Assembly: GCA_964392665.1 (NCBI GenBank)
Contig: CAYMQB010000001.1
Span: 1-64,000, forward strand
Direction: 5' to 3'
Source: CAYMQB01 sp964392665
Lineage (GTDB): Bacteria > Hydrothermota > E44-bin80
Length of the DNA: 64,000 bases
The notes below the pieces were generated by a model, which saw only the letters and a list, made by a program, of their open reading frames with translations, did no database searches and was not told the origin of the DNA. Positions 17,340-26,677 of this stretch are shown here, in pieces. Numbering within the stretch: the stretch's first letter is position 1; each line of letters starts with the position of its first letter. Position numbers and translations under genes: made by a program.

Positions 17340-19196
17340 TTAATGATTGGATAGGAAATTATCTATTCCTTCCGATGCAATTTTTGCATCTGCAATTGCC
17401 GTAACTGCGTCCAAATTCAGATTGACTATATCTCCACCTGCAAATACCTTTGGGATTGAAGTCATACCATTTTCGTCAACTTTTACTTTTCTTCTTTCAT
17501 TAAACTCAAGCTTATCAAACATGTTTTTGGGCATGAGTGAAAAATCAGGTCTTTGACCAATGGCTTCTATTATCATGTCTCCCCGAAGTAATTTTTCCTT
17601 ATCTTCGTAAAATGTAGGTGCGAACTTTCCCTGTGTATTGAATACCGATTTTACTTTTTTGCATAAGAGTCCTTTAACATTTCCATTTTCATCCAGAAGC
17701 ACTTCTTTCGGTCCCCAGGCAGGATTGAATTGGATGCCCTCAGCTTTAGCCTCTTCTATCTCCTCTTCCGTGGCAGGCATTATATCCCAATCCTCCAGGG
17801 AAACTACCTTCGTCAAAGTTTCCTCGTTAGGATACTGCATATTTTGAAGTCTCAATGCTTCTCTTGCAACATCCATTGCTACATTTCCACCACCGATGAC
17901 TATAACCTCTTTACCTACTTTTGTATGTTTACCGATCTTATTGTTCTTTAAGAAATCGAGAGCCAACAAACAGTTTTCCGAGTTTTTCACTCCCGTTGAG
18001 AAACTAACCGTATTTCCTATTCCTATGAAAACGGCGTTATAATCTTTTAAAAGTTTTTTAAACTCGATATCTTTACCTATTCTTGTATTGAATTTGAACT
18101 CAACCCCCAGGGATTTAATATATTCCACATCTTTATCAATACTCCCAAGTGGTAACCTGTAACTAGGTGGACCCGTTCTAAGAGTTCCTCCACCACCTGG
18201 CAATTCATCAAATACTGTAACTTTGTGACCTTTTAACCTTAAGAAATATGCAACCGATAGTCCAGCCGGACCAGCACCGACAACAACCACCTTTTTGCCC
18301 GTAACTTTACCTGGCTTCAATTCCAATGCCAGTTTATAGTCTTTAATAGTATCGGCAACATAGCGTTTAAGCCATCTTATAGCCAGCGGCTCACCCCTCA
18401 ATCTTAATGAGCAAGCATCCTCGCAATGCTTCATACATATCCTTCCACATATGGAAGGTATGGGATTGTCTTCGAATATCTTCTTCAGGGATTCTTCGGG
18501 TTTATCTTCATAAATTGCCTGAATGTAATCGGATATCTTAAGATGTGCCGGACACGCCTCTTCACACAATTTGCATCCAAGACAACGCGCAGACTCCCTC
18601 TTTGCTTCTTGTTCATTATACCCTATCACCTGTTCTATGAAAGACAGCTTTCGCTTTTCAGGTGAAATTTCGGACATAGACACTCTTTCAGGTTCGAAAA
18701 GAGCATATTTGATGTCAGGTGAAAAACCTTCGTAATTTACTTTACGATGCGATAAACTTGCCTTCAATATTGAATGTTCTTCTGAAGATACAAACTTTTC
18801 TTTGTCTGTTTTTTCGTCCTTCGCAATAAACACAAACGTATCCGTGTCAAAGTGTATATGGAAATAATCCCTGGTAAGTTTTAGCGAACCGGGTGGGCAA
18901 ATGTCAACACATAAACCGCAGTAACAGCATCTACCATAATCTAATTGGGGACGCTCATTCTTTTTACCCTTAGATGGTTCTGATTTTAGCTCTGGAATTT
19001 TTATCATCTCTATTGCCTGGTTAGGACATATGTCGGCACAATTTCCACAGCCTGTACATTGCTCCCAATCATTAACATGGAATCCTCTATATCTTTTTGC
19101 AGGTTCTTTAGATTCGAAAGGATACCTTAGTGCCTTTGGTTTTTTGAAAAGATATTTAATTGCCTTAAATGGACTCAAAATACTTATTTTGCTCAT
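17340..19196 (-). CDS. MBX/Mbh N-type ferredoxin subunit fused to an NfnB/GltD NAD(P)H module
   Basis: 618 residues. Residues 1-110 are a NuoI/MbxN-like membrane-complex ferredoxin: a basic amphipathic start (FKAIKYLFKKPKALRYPF) and two 4Fe-4S sites at C47, C50, C53, C57 and C90, C93, C96, C100. From about residue 195 follows the GltD/NfnB module: CLGCKLCEEACP, GRICMKHCEDAC, FAD motif VVGAGPAGLS (about 300), NAD(P) motif VIGGGNVAMDVAR (about 430) and AGGDIVN near the C-terminus. In known MBX/Mbh and Nuo complexes the I/N subunit is a separate small protein. The fusion should give the complex its own NAD(P)H site. It is the last gene of the operon, 21 nt after the L gene. Confidence 0.85.
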   Translation of the reverse strand: MSKISILSPFKAIKYLFKKPKALRYPFESKEPAKRYRGFHVNDWEQCTGCGNCADICPNQAIEMIKIPELKSEPSKGKKNERPQLDYGRCCYCGLCVDICPPGSLKLTRDYFHIHFDTDTFVFIAKDEKTDKEKFVSSEEHSILKASLSHRKVNYEGFSPDIKYALFEPERVSMSEISPEKRKLSFIEQVIGYNEQEAKRESARCLGCKLCEEACPAHLKISDYIQAIYEDKPEESLKKIFEDNPIPSICGRICMKHCEDACSLRLRGEPLAIRWLKRYVADTIKDYKLALELKPGKVTGKKVVVVGAGPAGLSVAYFLRLKGHKVTVFDELPGGGGTLRTGPPSYRLPLGSIDKDVEYIKSLGVEFKFNTRIGKDIEFKKLLKDYNAVFIGIGNTVSFSTGVKNSENCLLALDFLKNNKIGKHTKVGKEVIVIGGGNVAMDVAREALRLQNMQYPNEETLTKVVSLEDWDIMPATEEEIEEAKAEGIQFNPAWGPKEVLLDENGNVKGLLCKKVKSVFNTQGKFAPTFYEDKEKLLRGDMIIEAIGQRPDFSLMPKNMFDKLEFNERRKVKVDENGMTSIPKVFAGGDIVNLNLDAVTAIADAKIASEGIDNFLSNH

Positions 19197-19217
19197 ATCG
19201 CTTATTCCGTTTCTGTT

Positions 19218-20315
19218 TTATCTATCAATTTCTGGAGCTACTATGTATAAGCTTATCATTATGTTTCCTACATCCGCAATACTTTCGTTTTGCAGTGCTT
19301 TTTCCAGGATAGTCAAACCATGTGAATAGGAAGGGGTCCTGAAATGTGCTCTATAAGGTCTATCTCCTCCGTCGCTTACCAGGTAGAGTCCCAACTCGCC
19401 TCGAGATGATTCACATCTAACATAAGCTTCTCCTTCCGGAATATTCCACTTTAACGGATTGGGTATTCTATTATAAACCTCTCCTTTAGGCATTTTATCA
19501 AGTAACTTAAATATCATATGAACGCTTTCGATCATCTCATCACGTATCACCCAGATTCTTGAATAAGCATCACCATCTTCTCTTGTAGGAACTTTCCATT
19601 CTACTTTATCATAAGCAGCGTAGGGTTCAATCTTCCTTATATCATATTTCATCCCTGTTGCTCTTATAACCTGTCCAACTGCTCCCATGTTCTTAGCTTC
19701 TTCAAGCGTTAATTTACCTATATCCTTAGATCTTTTATGAAATATGCTATTTTCAAAGAATGTTGCATCGTAATCAGGTACACAACCACCAATAGAATGT
19801 AGTGTACTAACGATTTTCTCCTCAATTCCTTCGGGAAAATCACGCCTTACACCACCAGGCCATATATATATATGATAGACTCTACCTCCTGTAATTTCCT
19901 CAAAAAGGTCCAGGATAAGGTCACGGTGATACATTGCCCACTGTGCTACCGTATCAAAACCTAACATGTTGGCATAAGCCCATAAACCAAATAAATGAGA
20001 AGCGACCCGGGCAAGCTCAAGATATATGCTCCTTATATATTGTGCTCTTTCGGGCACTTCTAATTTAGCCAATTTTTCGACTGCCATAGAATAGATTAAC
20101 TCCATATGGTCGGGTTCCACAACATTTATTCTGCAGACCAGTGGAAAATTCTGTATCCAGGTTCTATATTCCATAAGTTTCTCAAATCCGCGATGCAAGT
20201 ATCCTGGATTGGCAGCAGCATTAATAATGCGATCCCCCTCCACTTTCAAGGTAATGCTGAAATTACCTACCATTCCAAGATGTTGCGGACCAAAATATAG
20301 TTCAAGTTCTCTCAT
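19218..20315 (-). CDS. NuoD/MbxL-like large subunit without NiFe ligands
   Basis: 365 residues with the complex I 49-kDa/group 4 hydrogenase large-subunit pattern: FGPQH at the N-terminus, GYLHRGFEKLMEYRTW (about 38-53), ARVASHLFGLW, GGVRRDFPEG, RATGMKYDIRK, and the late SSRGELGLYLVSDGGDRPYR. Where NiFe hydrogenases have RxCGxC, this protein reads CRINVVEPDH, and where they end DPCxxC it ends YIVAPEIDR. Thus no pair of NiFe-binding cysteines is present. The quinone-site tyrosine region of NuoD (TPRMDY) is also not conserved. So it is neither a hydrogenase nor an obvious quinone reductase, like the archaeal MBX/MBS L subunit. The GAGGG before the ATG lies in the degenerate repeat 20316-20397. 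Confidence 0.85.
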   Translation of the reverse strand: MRELELYFGPQHLGMVGNFSITLKVEGDRIINAAANPGYLHRGFEKLMEYRTWIQNFPLVCRINVVEPDHMELIYSMAVEKLAKLEVPERAQYIRSIYLELARVASHLFGLWAYANMLGFDTVAQWAMYHRDLILDLFEEITGGRVYHIYIWPGGVRRDFPEGIEEKIVSTLHSIGGCVPDYDATFFENSIFHKRSKDIGKLTLEEAKNMGAVGQVIRATGMKYDIRKIEPYAAYDKVEWKVPTREDGDAYSRIWVIRDEMIESVHMIFKLLDKMPKGEVYNRIPNPLKWNIPEGEAYVRCESSRGELGLYLVSDGGDRPYRAHFRTPSYSHGLTILEKALQNESIADVGNIMISLYIVAPEIDR

Positions 20316-20333
20316 AACACTAATCCCTCGAAT

Positions 20334-20664
20334 AATGACACGAATTCCTCGAATAAACTGATAACACTAATTCCACTAATACATTCATAACACTAACTTA
20401 ATTAACAACTCTTTTGTACTCCAGTTTTTTGCTAGCAAAGTTAATCAATATCCCTAATTTAAGTCCTGTAGCCTTTAAATAGGAGAGTAGTTGTGCTTGA
20501 AAAACTGCAATTAGAGAAGTAACAGCCTTTAATTCCAATATTATCTTGTTCTCTACAACCATATCTAACCGGTATTCTCCCACTTTTTCCTTTTTGTAAT
20601 ACACCTCAATCAGTTTCTGTTTTGCAATTTTTATGCACCTGTCTTTTAACTCTTTCGTGTCATT
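20334..20664. mobile_element. GxxExxY-carrying unit bounded by an 11-bp inverted repeat
   Basis: AATGACACGAA at 20334-20344 and its exact reverse complement TTCGTGTCATT at 20654-20664 enclose a truncated GxxExxY gene. Between 20316 and 20397 are degenerate tandem copies of CACTAAT-TCC-CGAAT-type units. The right copy contains the stop codon of the nuoC-like gene (TGA at 20662-20660), and the left repeat region supplies the ribosome site of the nuoD-like gene. It looks like an insertion tolerated inside the operon. Confidence 0.55.
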
Positions 20665-20691
20665 CGTCTTTAACTGGAGGAATCTTATCAA
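20398..20691 (-). pseudogene. GxxExxY family protein, N-terminally truncated
   Basis: 97 residues. The C-terminal three quarters is the GxxExxY family core: KQKLIEVYYKKEKVGEYRLD, ENKIILELKAV, AQLLSYLKATGLKLGILINF, KLEYKRVV. Full members are about 120-130 residues and begin with the GFLEKVYENAL-type helix that names the family; that part is missing and the frame instead starts inside the 3' end of the nuoC-like gene, overlapping it by 32 nt. The ELKAV residues resemble a PD-(D/E)XK nuclease-like core, but the function is unknown. It is foreign to the MBX-like operon and probably not functional. Confidence 0.65.
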
Positions 20692-21169
20692 ATACTTTCT
20701 TTACATATTCTCTTGTATCAAAATCTTTACGAAAAGGTGGTATTTCATAGTTCCTTTCTAAAAATAGGGGTGTCAATCTTGGATGCCCTTCAAAATTTAT
20801 GCCAAAAAGCTCATGCAATTCTCGCTCGTATGGTTCGGCATTATCAAAAACATTTAAAACAGTCATAAATTGCGGTTTTTCCCTGGGAATTCGCGTTTTT
20901 ACCAGGATATTTGTCTTTCCTTTATCTCCTGATTCTTCAACATCCTCGATATATCCAGAAACAATATAAACCAATTCCAATTGTCCTTGCTTAATCCAGT
21001 CAACACAGGATATAAGTGCTAAATGTTCATATCCCGAACTTTTCAAAAAACTCAAGACGGAAATAACGCTTCCGCTTGCGGTTTCTATAACCATTCTGTT
21101 GTCTTCAGGAATACTTACGGTTATATCACTGAATAATGTTGTAAGTTTCTTACTAATAAAGCTATTCAT
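20660..21169 (-). CDS. NuoC/MbxK-like subunit (30-kDa complex I family)
   Basis: 169 residues from the ATG at 21169, which overlaps the stop of the J gene (ATGA). A longer frame to 21304 would run far into that gene. The family signature is clear: LISCVDW (about 52-58), the YERELHELFGINFEGHPRL motif (about 115), then NYEIPPFRKDF. The subunit packs on the L subunit in the peripheral arm of complex I-like enzymes and has no cofactor. Its last codon and stop lie in the inverted repeat of the GxxExxY unit. Confidence 0.88.
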   Translation of the reverse strand: MNSFISKKLTTLFSDITVSIPEDNRMVIETASGSVISVLSFLKSSGYEHLALISCVDWIKQGQLELVYIVSGYIEDVEESGDKGKTNILVKTRIPREKPQFMTVLNVFDNAEPYERELHELFGINFEGHPRLTPLFLERNYEIPPFRKDFDTREYVKKVFDKIPPVKDE

Positions 21170-21723
21170 CGGTTGTCTCCCTGCGAAAATAAAGGTGGCC
21201 ATTCTAATTTTCCATATAACTGTTCTTGATTTGCTCGATAATGTTTGTAGTTCTTCCTGTATTTTTTGTATCCATCCGCTTTCTCCATATCTATCAATTT
21301 CCACAGATGGGTTACAGCGATGAATATAGCCTCAGGTCTGGGCATACATCCAGCAATCCATCCATCTATGGGTATGTACTTGTCTAAATGCTTGATAGTA
21401 TTGTAGGAATCCCAATACATTCCGCCATTTATGGGACAGGAACCAAATCCTACGGTAAATTTTGGATCCGGCATTTGCTCATATGTGCGAATAATTGGCT
21501 TCAATGTCTTTACCGAGACATATCCAGTAATCAAAAATAAGTTGGCATGTCTTGGCGTTGCAACTGGAATTATTCCGAATCTTTCTGCATCCCACCGTGC
21601 TGTTATGCAAGGGGGTATCTCGATGATTCCACAACCTGTACAGAAATACACCACGTGAAGCGAATACTTGTGCCCCATTTTGAGCGGGGACTTGAACCAT
21701 TTACTGAGCTGTCTTCTATCCAT
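21166..21723 (-). CDS. NuoB/MbxJ-like small subunit with one proximal 4Fe-4S cluster
   Basis: 185 residues. The cluster ligands are C28, C31, C96 and C126 in YFCTGCGIIE, GFGSCPINGG and WIAGCMPRPEA. The CxxC form of the first pair is that of group 4 hydrogenases and MBX, not the adjacent CC of respiratory NuoB, which supports descent from the Mbh/MBX branch. It carries electrons from the N subunit to the active site region of L. It sits three bases after the M gene. Confidence 0.9.
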   Translation of the reverse strand: MDRRQLSKWFKSPLKMGHKYSLHVVYFCTGCGIIEIPPCITARWDAERFGIIPVATPRHANLFLITGYVSVKTLKPIIRTYEQMPDPKFTVGFGSCPINGGMYWDSYNTIKHLDKYIPIDGWIAGCMPRPEAIFIAVTHLWKLIDMEKADGYKKYRKNYKHYRANQEQLYGKLEWPPLFSQGDNR

Positions 21724-21726
21724 ATA

Positions 21727-22695
21727 TTACCCTATAAAAACTAAGTTAGTAATTGAAACTACTATCAATCCTACTAATGCTATTGCCGTAGGCCATCTCC
21801 ACAAATATTTGATCGCCTGTTCGATCCTTAACCGGGGAAATACGGCATTTATGAAAACAACTATCACAAATACCACTATCATCTTCAGCAGAAAAATAAT
21901 AACGCCAAAAACAACAAACCAGGCGGTATCCACAAAAGGTTCCAAAATTCCAAACAGATTCCATCCTCCGAGAAAAAGACTTACAAAAACTGCAATGCCA
22001 ATAAATTCGGTCAAAGCATGCTGTATGGTAGCAAAAGCGAGAAATTTGCCGCTATATTCAGCTACCGGACCGGAGGAAATTTCCTGAGGTGCTTTAACTA
22101 GATCAAATGGTCTTACTCCCAATATGGCAGGAAGTATTAGAACATAGGCAATACCGGATAGCAATAATGGTAAAGAGGCAAAAGACCATTTTGTATTCGA
22201 CTGAATTTCGACTATTTCAACTATTGAGATAGTATGATAATGAGTCATAACTGCAAGAAGAACAAACAATAGAGGAACCTCGTAACCCAGAGCGAGAAGG
22301 AATTTTCTTGATATTCCGATACTTGTATTAGGATTAGCTGCTTCTCCACCACTTAACGCTATACCTAAGGGACCTAAAAGCATAACATAAAGGATTACCA
22401 ACAATCCTCCCGAACTACTTAACGGACATATGGTTCCTAATGGAACAAACAAAACTACGACAAAAGAACCAGCTAATGATAGAATTATTCCAAAGCTGAA
22501 TATGAATCCATGTGTTATGCTATCTTGATTGAATAATTTAATTATATCTATGACCGGTTGAATAAGAGGAGGACCATAGCGCCAATGAATCCTTGCCATT
22601 ATTCTTCTTGATAGACCAAGAAAGAAAATTCCAACGACAAATGCCAGCAGGACTGCTATAAATCCTTGAACTATAGTAATTACCATGGTAACCAC
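21727..22695 (-). CDS. NuoH/MbxM-like membrane subunit
   Basis: 322 residues with about eight membrane helices. NuoH-family signatures: RRIMARIHWRYGPPLIQP (about 30-47), a GEAANPNTSIGISRKF loop, and the acidic cytoplasmic loop VRPFDLVKAPQEISSGPVAE (about 193) followed by EYSGKFLAF. This subunit joins the peripheral arm to the ion-pumping arm and forms the E-channel in complex I relatives. It overlaps the upstream antiporter gene by 16 nt. Confidence 0.9.
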   Translation of the reverse strand: MVTMVITIVQGFIAVLLAFVVGIFFLGLSRRIMARIHWRYGPPLIQPVIDIIKLFNQDSITHGFIFSFGIILSLAGSFVVVLFVPLGTICPLSSSGGLLVILYVMLLGPLGIALSGGEAANPNTSIGISRKFLLALGYEVPLLFVLLAVMTHYHTISIVEIVEIQSNTKWSFASLPLLLSGIAYVLILPAILGVRPFDLVKAPQEISSGPVAEYSGKFLAFATIQHALTEFIGIAVFVSLFLGGWNLFGILEPFVDTAWFVVFGVIIFLLKMIVVFVIVVFINAVFPRLRIEQAIKYLWRWPTAIALVGLIVVSITNLVFIG

Positions 22696-24536
22696 TTAAT
22701 TTGAATAAAGATTAATAGTGCCAAAAATAGAATTATGTACATTACATAATTACCGACATAACCGGTATAAATTTGTCGCATTCCATTAGACAGATTTCGC
22801 AATCTATGAGAAAACCACCTGTACAAATCATCCATGGAATCTCTAAGATAAGGAGCGATCATTCGTTGAAGAGGATTGTAGAAGTTTACAGTGTAATGAT
22901 ACTTATCTATGGGAACAGGCGCCCCTGCTGCATAGTTGTCATCCTGTGTGACCACTATTGCTTTTCGACTCGCTTTGGAGATTAGCCACAAAATGACACT
23001 GACTACCAGAATTGCTGCAAAAATATTTATTATATTTAACATACCCGATTCTGAAGTAATCCCCCATACAGAAATGTCCAGTGGTTTCAGACCAAAAGAA
23101 CTGGTAATGGAATTAATGACCTTCAAAGGAATTCCGGGAAGAATGCCAAAGACAAGAATCGCAAAAGACAAAATAATAATAGGAAGTCTCATGCTAAAGG
23201 GTGAGCCCTGCACATTTTTGTATTTCTCAGGCAGTTGACCAAGAAATATACCGTGAATAAATTTGTAAACATATAGTACAGCACCCCAGGTACCAATCAA
23301 TGCAGCAAATGCCAGAAATGGAGAACCTTCAAGAATCAATGTTTTGTATATCAACCACTTAGACACGAATCCATTTGTTAAAGGCACACCAATAAGTCCA
23401 CAAATTCCAAGAAGTGCACCCAAAAAAGCAACAGGCATTTTTTTGATTAAGCCACCCAGAGAATTTAAATCGCGCTCTCCTCCAGTTCTATATTCTACCG
23501 CACCAACTACCATAAATAGAAGAACAATATAGATTGCATGATTCAGAGTATGAAATATTCCCCCTACTACTCCAAGACTCGTTCCATAGGCAATACCTAA
23601 AATCATGTATCCACCCTGTCCGATACTAGACCAAGCCAGAAGCTTTTTTGCGTCATTCTGAAGTAGAGCAATAAACGTAGGTATTACGATTGAAACCGCA
23701 CCTAACCAAGCGAGTACGTAATTGAACCTAAATACTCCATAACCCAAGTGTAGTACACTGGCTGCACCAAGAATTACATACATAATCAAAAGAAAACCAA
23801 ACACGCCCAATCTGGTGAGCATACCTGAAATCACAATAGTGAATGTAGAAGGGGATTCTGTATAAGTGACTGGTAACCATATATGTAAGGGAATCAGCGC
23901 ATTTTTAATTCCAAAGGCAATCCCAAATATAATCAACAACATTATAGTGTATCCGGGAGAAACATAAATAATGAGATTAGATATTTCGGATATAGTAAGG
24001 CTTCCACATGTGGAATAAACCGATAGTATGCCAAAAAGCATAATAACGGAACCAAATATGGACATTATGATATATTTCTTTGCTGCAGCAATGGCGTCAC
24101 CCCTATTGTAACTAATTAAAAGAAAAGTAGACCAGCTCATAATTTCCCAGAAAATATAAAAAGATAAAAGATCACCAGAAAGGACTACACCTATCATTGC
24201 AGAATTGACTAATACTATCATAAAAAAGAAGAAATCCGTTCTTTCTTTTTTCTTCATATAGCTCAAAGAAAACACAATGGAAAGACATCCAATAACGGAT
24301 ATAGCAATAGCAAAAAACCATGAGAGTGAATTTATTCTTAGAATAAGTGGTATATCCATGAATCCCAGATAGAAAATTCTTTCGAAAGAAAAGCTATACA
24401 AGGAAGCAATAATTGTAACTAAAGCTAACGATATTATTATGGTAAAAACATCCCGTGTTGTTCTGGATATTTTTCCCAAAAAATAAGTGATAAATGCTCC
24501 AGCGAAACCAATTATAAGTAAAATCTCTAAATTCAT
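22680..24536 (-). CDS. Antiporter-like subunit MbxH' (NuoL/MrpA-D family)
   Basis: 618 residues with about 14-16 helices, the proton-conducting membrane transporter fold. Visible are the discontinuous-helix regions around GDLLSFYIFWEIMSW, the LIPLHIWLPVTYTESPST segment with the conserved charged residues, and HTLNHAIYIVLLFMVVG. A soluble stretch near the C-terminus precedes a final helix. In archaeal MBX/MBS two such subunits (H and H') are present, and this is the second in gene order. Confidence 0.88.
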   Translation of the reverse strand: MNLEILLIIGFAGAFITYFLGKISRTTRDVFTIIISLALVTIIASLYSFSFERIFYLGFMDIPLILRINSLSWFFAIAISVIGCLSIVFSLSYMKKKERTDFFFFMIVLVNSAMIGVVLSGDLLSFYIFWEIMSWSTFLLISYNRGDAIAAAKKYIIMSIFGSVIMLFGILSVYSTCGSLTISEISNLIIYVSPGYTIMLLIIFGIAFGIKNALIPLHIWLPVTYTESPSTFTIVISGMLTRLGVFGFLLIMYVILGAASVLHLGYGVFRFNYVLAWLGAVSIVIPTFIALLQNDAKKLLAWSSIGQGGYMILGIAYGTSLGVVGGIFHTLNHAIYIVLLFMVVGAVEYRTGGERDLNSLGGLIKKMPVAFLGALLGICGLIGVPLTNGFVSKWLIYKTLILEGSPFLAFAALIGTWGAVLYVYKFIHGIFLGQLPEKYKNVQGSPFSMRLPIIILSFAILVFGILPGIPLKVINSITSSFGLKPLDISVWGITSESGMLNIINIFAAILVVSVILWLISKASRKAIVVTQDDNYAAGAPVPIDKYHYTVNFYNPLQRMIAPYLRDSMDDLYRWFSHRLRNLSNGMRQIYTGYVGNYVMYIILFLALLIFIQIKWLPW

Positions 24537-24544
24537 TTTATAAC

Positions 24545-24715
24545 ATTATTTGTAAATAGTCAGTAAACTGCATTACATTCTCTTGAAAGATTGTCATTGC
24601 GAGTATTTTTTCATAATTTCTTCCAAAGCAATCTCGGTTTTCGGCACTATGAGATTGCCACGCCTGCCACAGGCAGGCTCGCAATGACGGCATTGACTGA
24701 TTATTTAACATTATT
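24545..24715 (-). mobile_element. MITE-like element, second copy, inside the operon
   Basis: Left end TGTAAATAGTCAGTAAAC (24551-24568) and right end GACTGATTATTTAACA (24695-24710) are inverted matches to each other and to the ends of the copy at 15461-15672. Internal boxes: GTCATTGCGAG (24593), CACTATGAGATTGCCACG (24644) and CTCGCAATGACG (24679-24690), with a CTGCCACAGGCAG hairpin. The stop codon TAA of the H gene (24703-24701) lies within the right end. Confidence 0.6.
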
Positions 24716-26173
24716 TATATAATTAAACTTATCCAATAGTTCCGATGCACCGGATTCTAATACATTTGTAGCAATCTTAGGGTATACTCCTAAAAATACT
24801 ATCAATGCGACGAAGATAAATAGTGCAATTAAAACACTAAGAGGTGCTCTTTCCCTTTTTTCCTTTGTTTGTTTTCTATTAAAATATATTACCTGTACAA
24901 TGCGCAAAAAATAGGCACCTTCTATTACGGTTGCGAGAAGGACAACCAAAATAAGTATGGTGACTAATATTTCCTGTTTCAATAAGGCTGCCCTCACAAT
25001 CATGAATTTACTGGGGAATCCTACGAATGGAGGTAATCCTATGATGGAAAATGCCCCTATGGTAAATGCTAACGATGTATATGGCATTTTTCTTCCCATT
25101 CCTTCAAAAGAAGAAATATTCATAGAACCGCTCCGGTAAATCATATAACCAACTGTCAAAAACAGTAATGCCTTGCATAGAGTATGTGTTATAAGTTGAA
25201 AAAGACCTGCGGCTACCCCATCGGAAGTGGCAATGGAAAATGCAAATATAATTAAGCCAATCTGTCCAATGCTTGAGTAAGCCAGCATTCTCTTTATGTT
25301 TTTTTGACTGAAGGCACACAGTTCTCCTATTAAAAGACTCAAAACACCCAATAATAGCAGAAACACAAAGAAATCTGAAACACCAAATATCGTAAACAGA
25401 ACACGGATTATTGCATAAACTCCAACCTCAATTGCAATACCGGAAAGGACCGCGCTAATCGATGAAGGTGCAGAGGAATGCGCATCCGGCAACCAGGCAT
25501 TCAAAGGAAATATGGCAGCTTCCACTCCCAAACCCGTTATTATCAGTGCCATTGGAACGAAAACGGGACTAGGTCCTTTTGATGCAATTTCCAGGGCAAG
25601 TTCTGCCATATTAAGTGTACCAAACATTCCATAAAGCAAACCAATTCCAATAAGAAGAAGACTTGAACCCACAGCACCCTGAAGAAGGTATTTCACTGCA
25701 GACTCGATACCAGCTCTATCTCCTATATATGCTACCAGGCTATAGGAGGAAATGCATAGTATTTCGAAAAAGACAAACAGATTGAATATATCACCGGTAA
25801 GAACCACTCCCGTAGCCCCTGTAAGTAACAGTATATAGAGCATATGGTATTTCTCTTGCGGTCCTTCCTTAATGTATGTTAATGCGTATATCGATACCAA
25901 CAAACCTGCAAGTGATATCAATGAGGAAAACAAAATACCTACAGGTCCAACAAACAGATTAATGCAAAAAGGTGGAGGAAAACCTCCTATATGGACTACA
26001 ATAGGTTCTTTCAACACCTGTGGTATGAGTATTACCGAGACTATTAGATTAAAAAGAAAAGCAACAATAGGGATATATTTTGCAATCTTTTTGGAGATGA
26101 AACCAAAAAGAGGAATTGCAAAAGCAAATCCTAAAGGAACAACGATCAAAAGGATAGGGTTTATTTCAAACAT
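24701..26173 (-). CDS. Antiporter-like subunit MbxH (MrpD/NuoN family)
   Basis: 490 residues, about 14 membrane helices. Characteristic segments: TGDIFNLFVFFEILCISSYSLVAY with the conserved glutamate of helix 5, FPLNAWLPDAHSSAPSSISA with the lysine/histidine channel region, and LITHTLCKALLFLTVGY. MrpD-type subunits move H+ or Na+ across the membrane. The last residues (INNVK) and stop are encoded by the right end of the MITE-like element, so the native C-terminus may have been altered. Confidence 0.9.
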   Translation of the reverse strand: MFEINPILLIVVPLGFAFAIPLFGFISKKIAKYIPIVAFLFNLIVSVILIPQVLKEPIVVHIGGFPPPFCINLFVGPVGILFSSLISLAGLLVSIYALTYIKEGPQEKYHMLYILLLTGATGVVLTGDIFNLFVFFEILCISSYSLVAYIGDRAGIESAVKYLLQGAVGSSLLLIGIGLLYGMFGTLNMAELALEIASKGPSPVFVPMALIITGLGVEAAIFPLNAWLPDAHSSAPSSISAVLSGIAIEVGVYAIIRVLFTIFGVSDFFVFLLLLGVLSLLIGELCAFSQKNIKRMLAYSSIGQIGLIIFAFSIATSDGVAAGLFQLITHTLCKALLFLTVGYMIYRSGSMNISSFEGMGRKMPYTSLAFTIGAFSIIGLPPFVGFPSKFMIVRAALLKQEILVTILILVVLLATVIEGAYFLRIVQVIYFNRKQTKEKRERAPLSVLIALFIFVALIVFLGVYPKIATNVLESGASELLDKFNYINNVK

Positions 26174-26233
26174 TCGCTGTTATCCCGTTCTTCGTCTGTC
26201 GACAGCATATAAGTTTTTCTACCTTAATATAGA

Positions 26234-26611
26234 TTACCATCTTTGCTCTTTGATTTTCCGTAGATCGAGTGTGCCATAGTGCTTGTATAACCGTATTGCT
26301 AAAGAAAGAGCCAAGGCGAGAACCGCAACTCCGATTACAATAGCCGTTAGTACCAATGCCTGTGGAACCGGGTCAACCATAACCTTAGCCTCTATTCCTG
26401 GTTTAGAGAATATGGGAGCAGTTCCTTTGCTTATATAACCCACAGAGATGAGAAATAGATTTACTCCAGTTTCGAGAATACTAAGTCCAATAATTACTTT
26501 AATTAAATTGTGTTTTATTAGTATAATAAGCAGTCCTATAAAAATTAGCCCGAACGCCCCAATGTAGTAGCTATAGTCCCGTAGAAAGTTTATCAAGTTA
26601 GAAATATCCAT
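26234..26611 (-). CDS. mrpC: MrpC/NuoK/MbxG-like subunit
   Basis: 125 residues with three helices: YIGAFGLIFIGLLIILIK, IIGLSILETGVNLFLISVGY and PQALVLTAIVIGVAVLALALSLAIRLY. The GLSILETGVNL glutamate and VLTAIVIG are diagnostic of the MnhC/MrpC-NuoK family. A GGGGAC site precedes the ATG. It sits in the standard Mrp/MBX order between the E/F-type gene and the H antiporter gene. Confidence 0.9.
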   Translation of the reverse strand: MDISNLINFLRDYSYYIGAFGLIFIGLLIILIKHNLIKVIIGLSILETGVNLFLISVGYISKGTAPIFSKPGIEAKVMVDPVPQALVLTAIVIGVAVLALALSLAIRLYKHYGTLDLRKIKEQRW

Positions 26612-26677
26612 CTCTGTCCCCTACAACTCTCTTACAGGTATCTGTTTCAAAACTCTCAATAAAATTTCTATTAAGGT

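Noticed and set aside
19218..20315. Group 4 NiFe hydrogenase large subunit
   Set aside because: Neither the N-terminal RxCGxC nor the C-terminal DPCxxC ligand pair is present, so no NiFe site can form.
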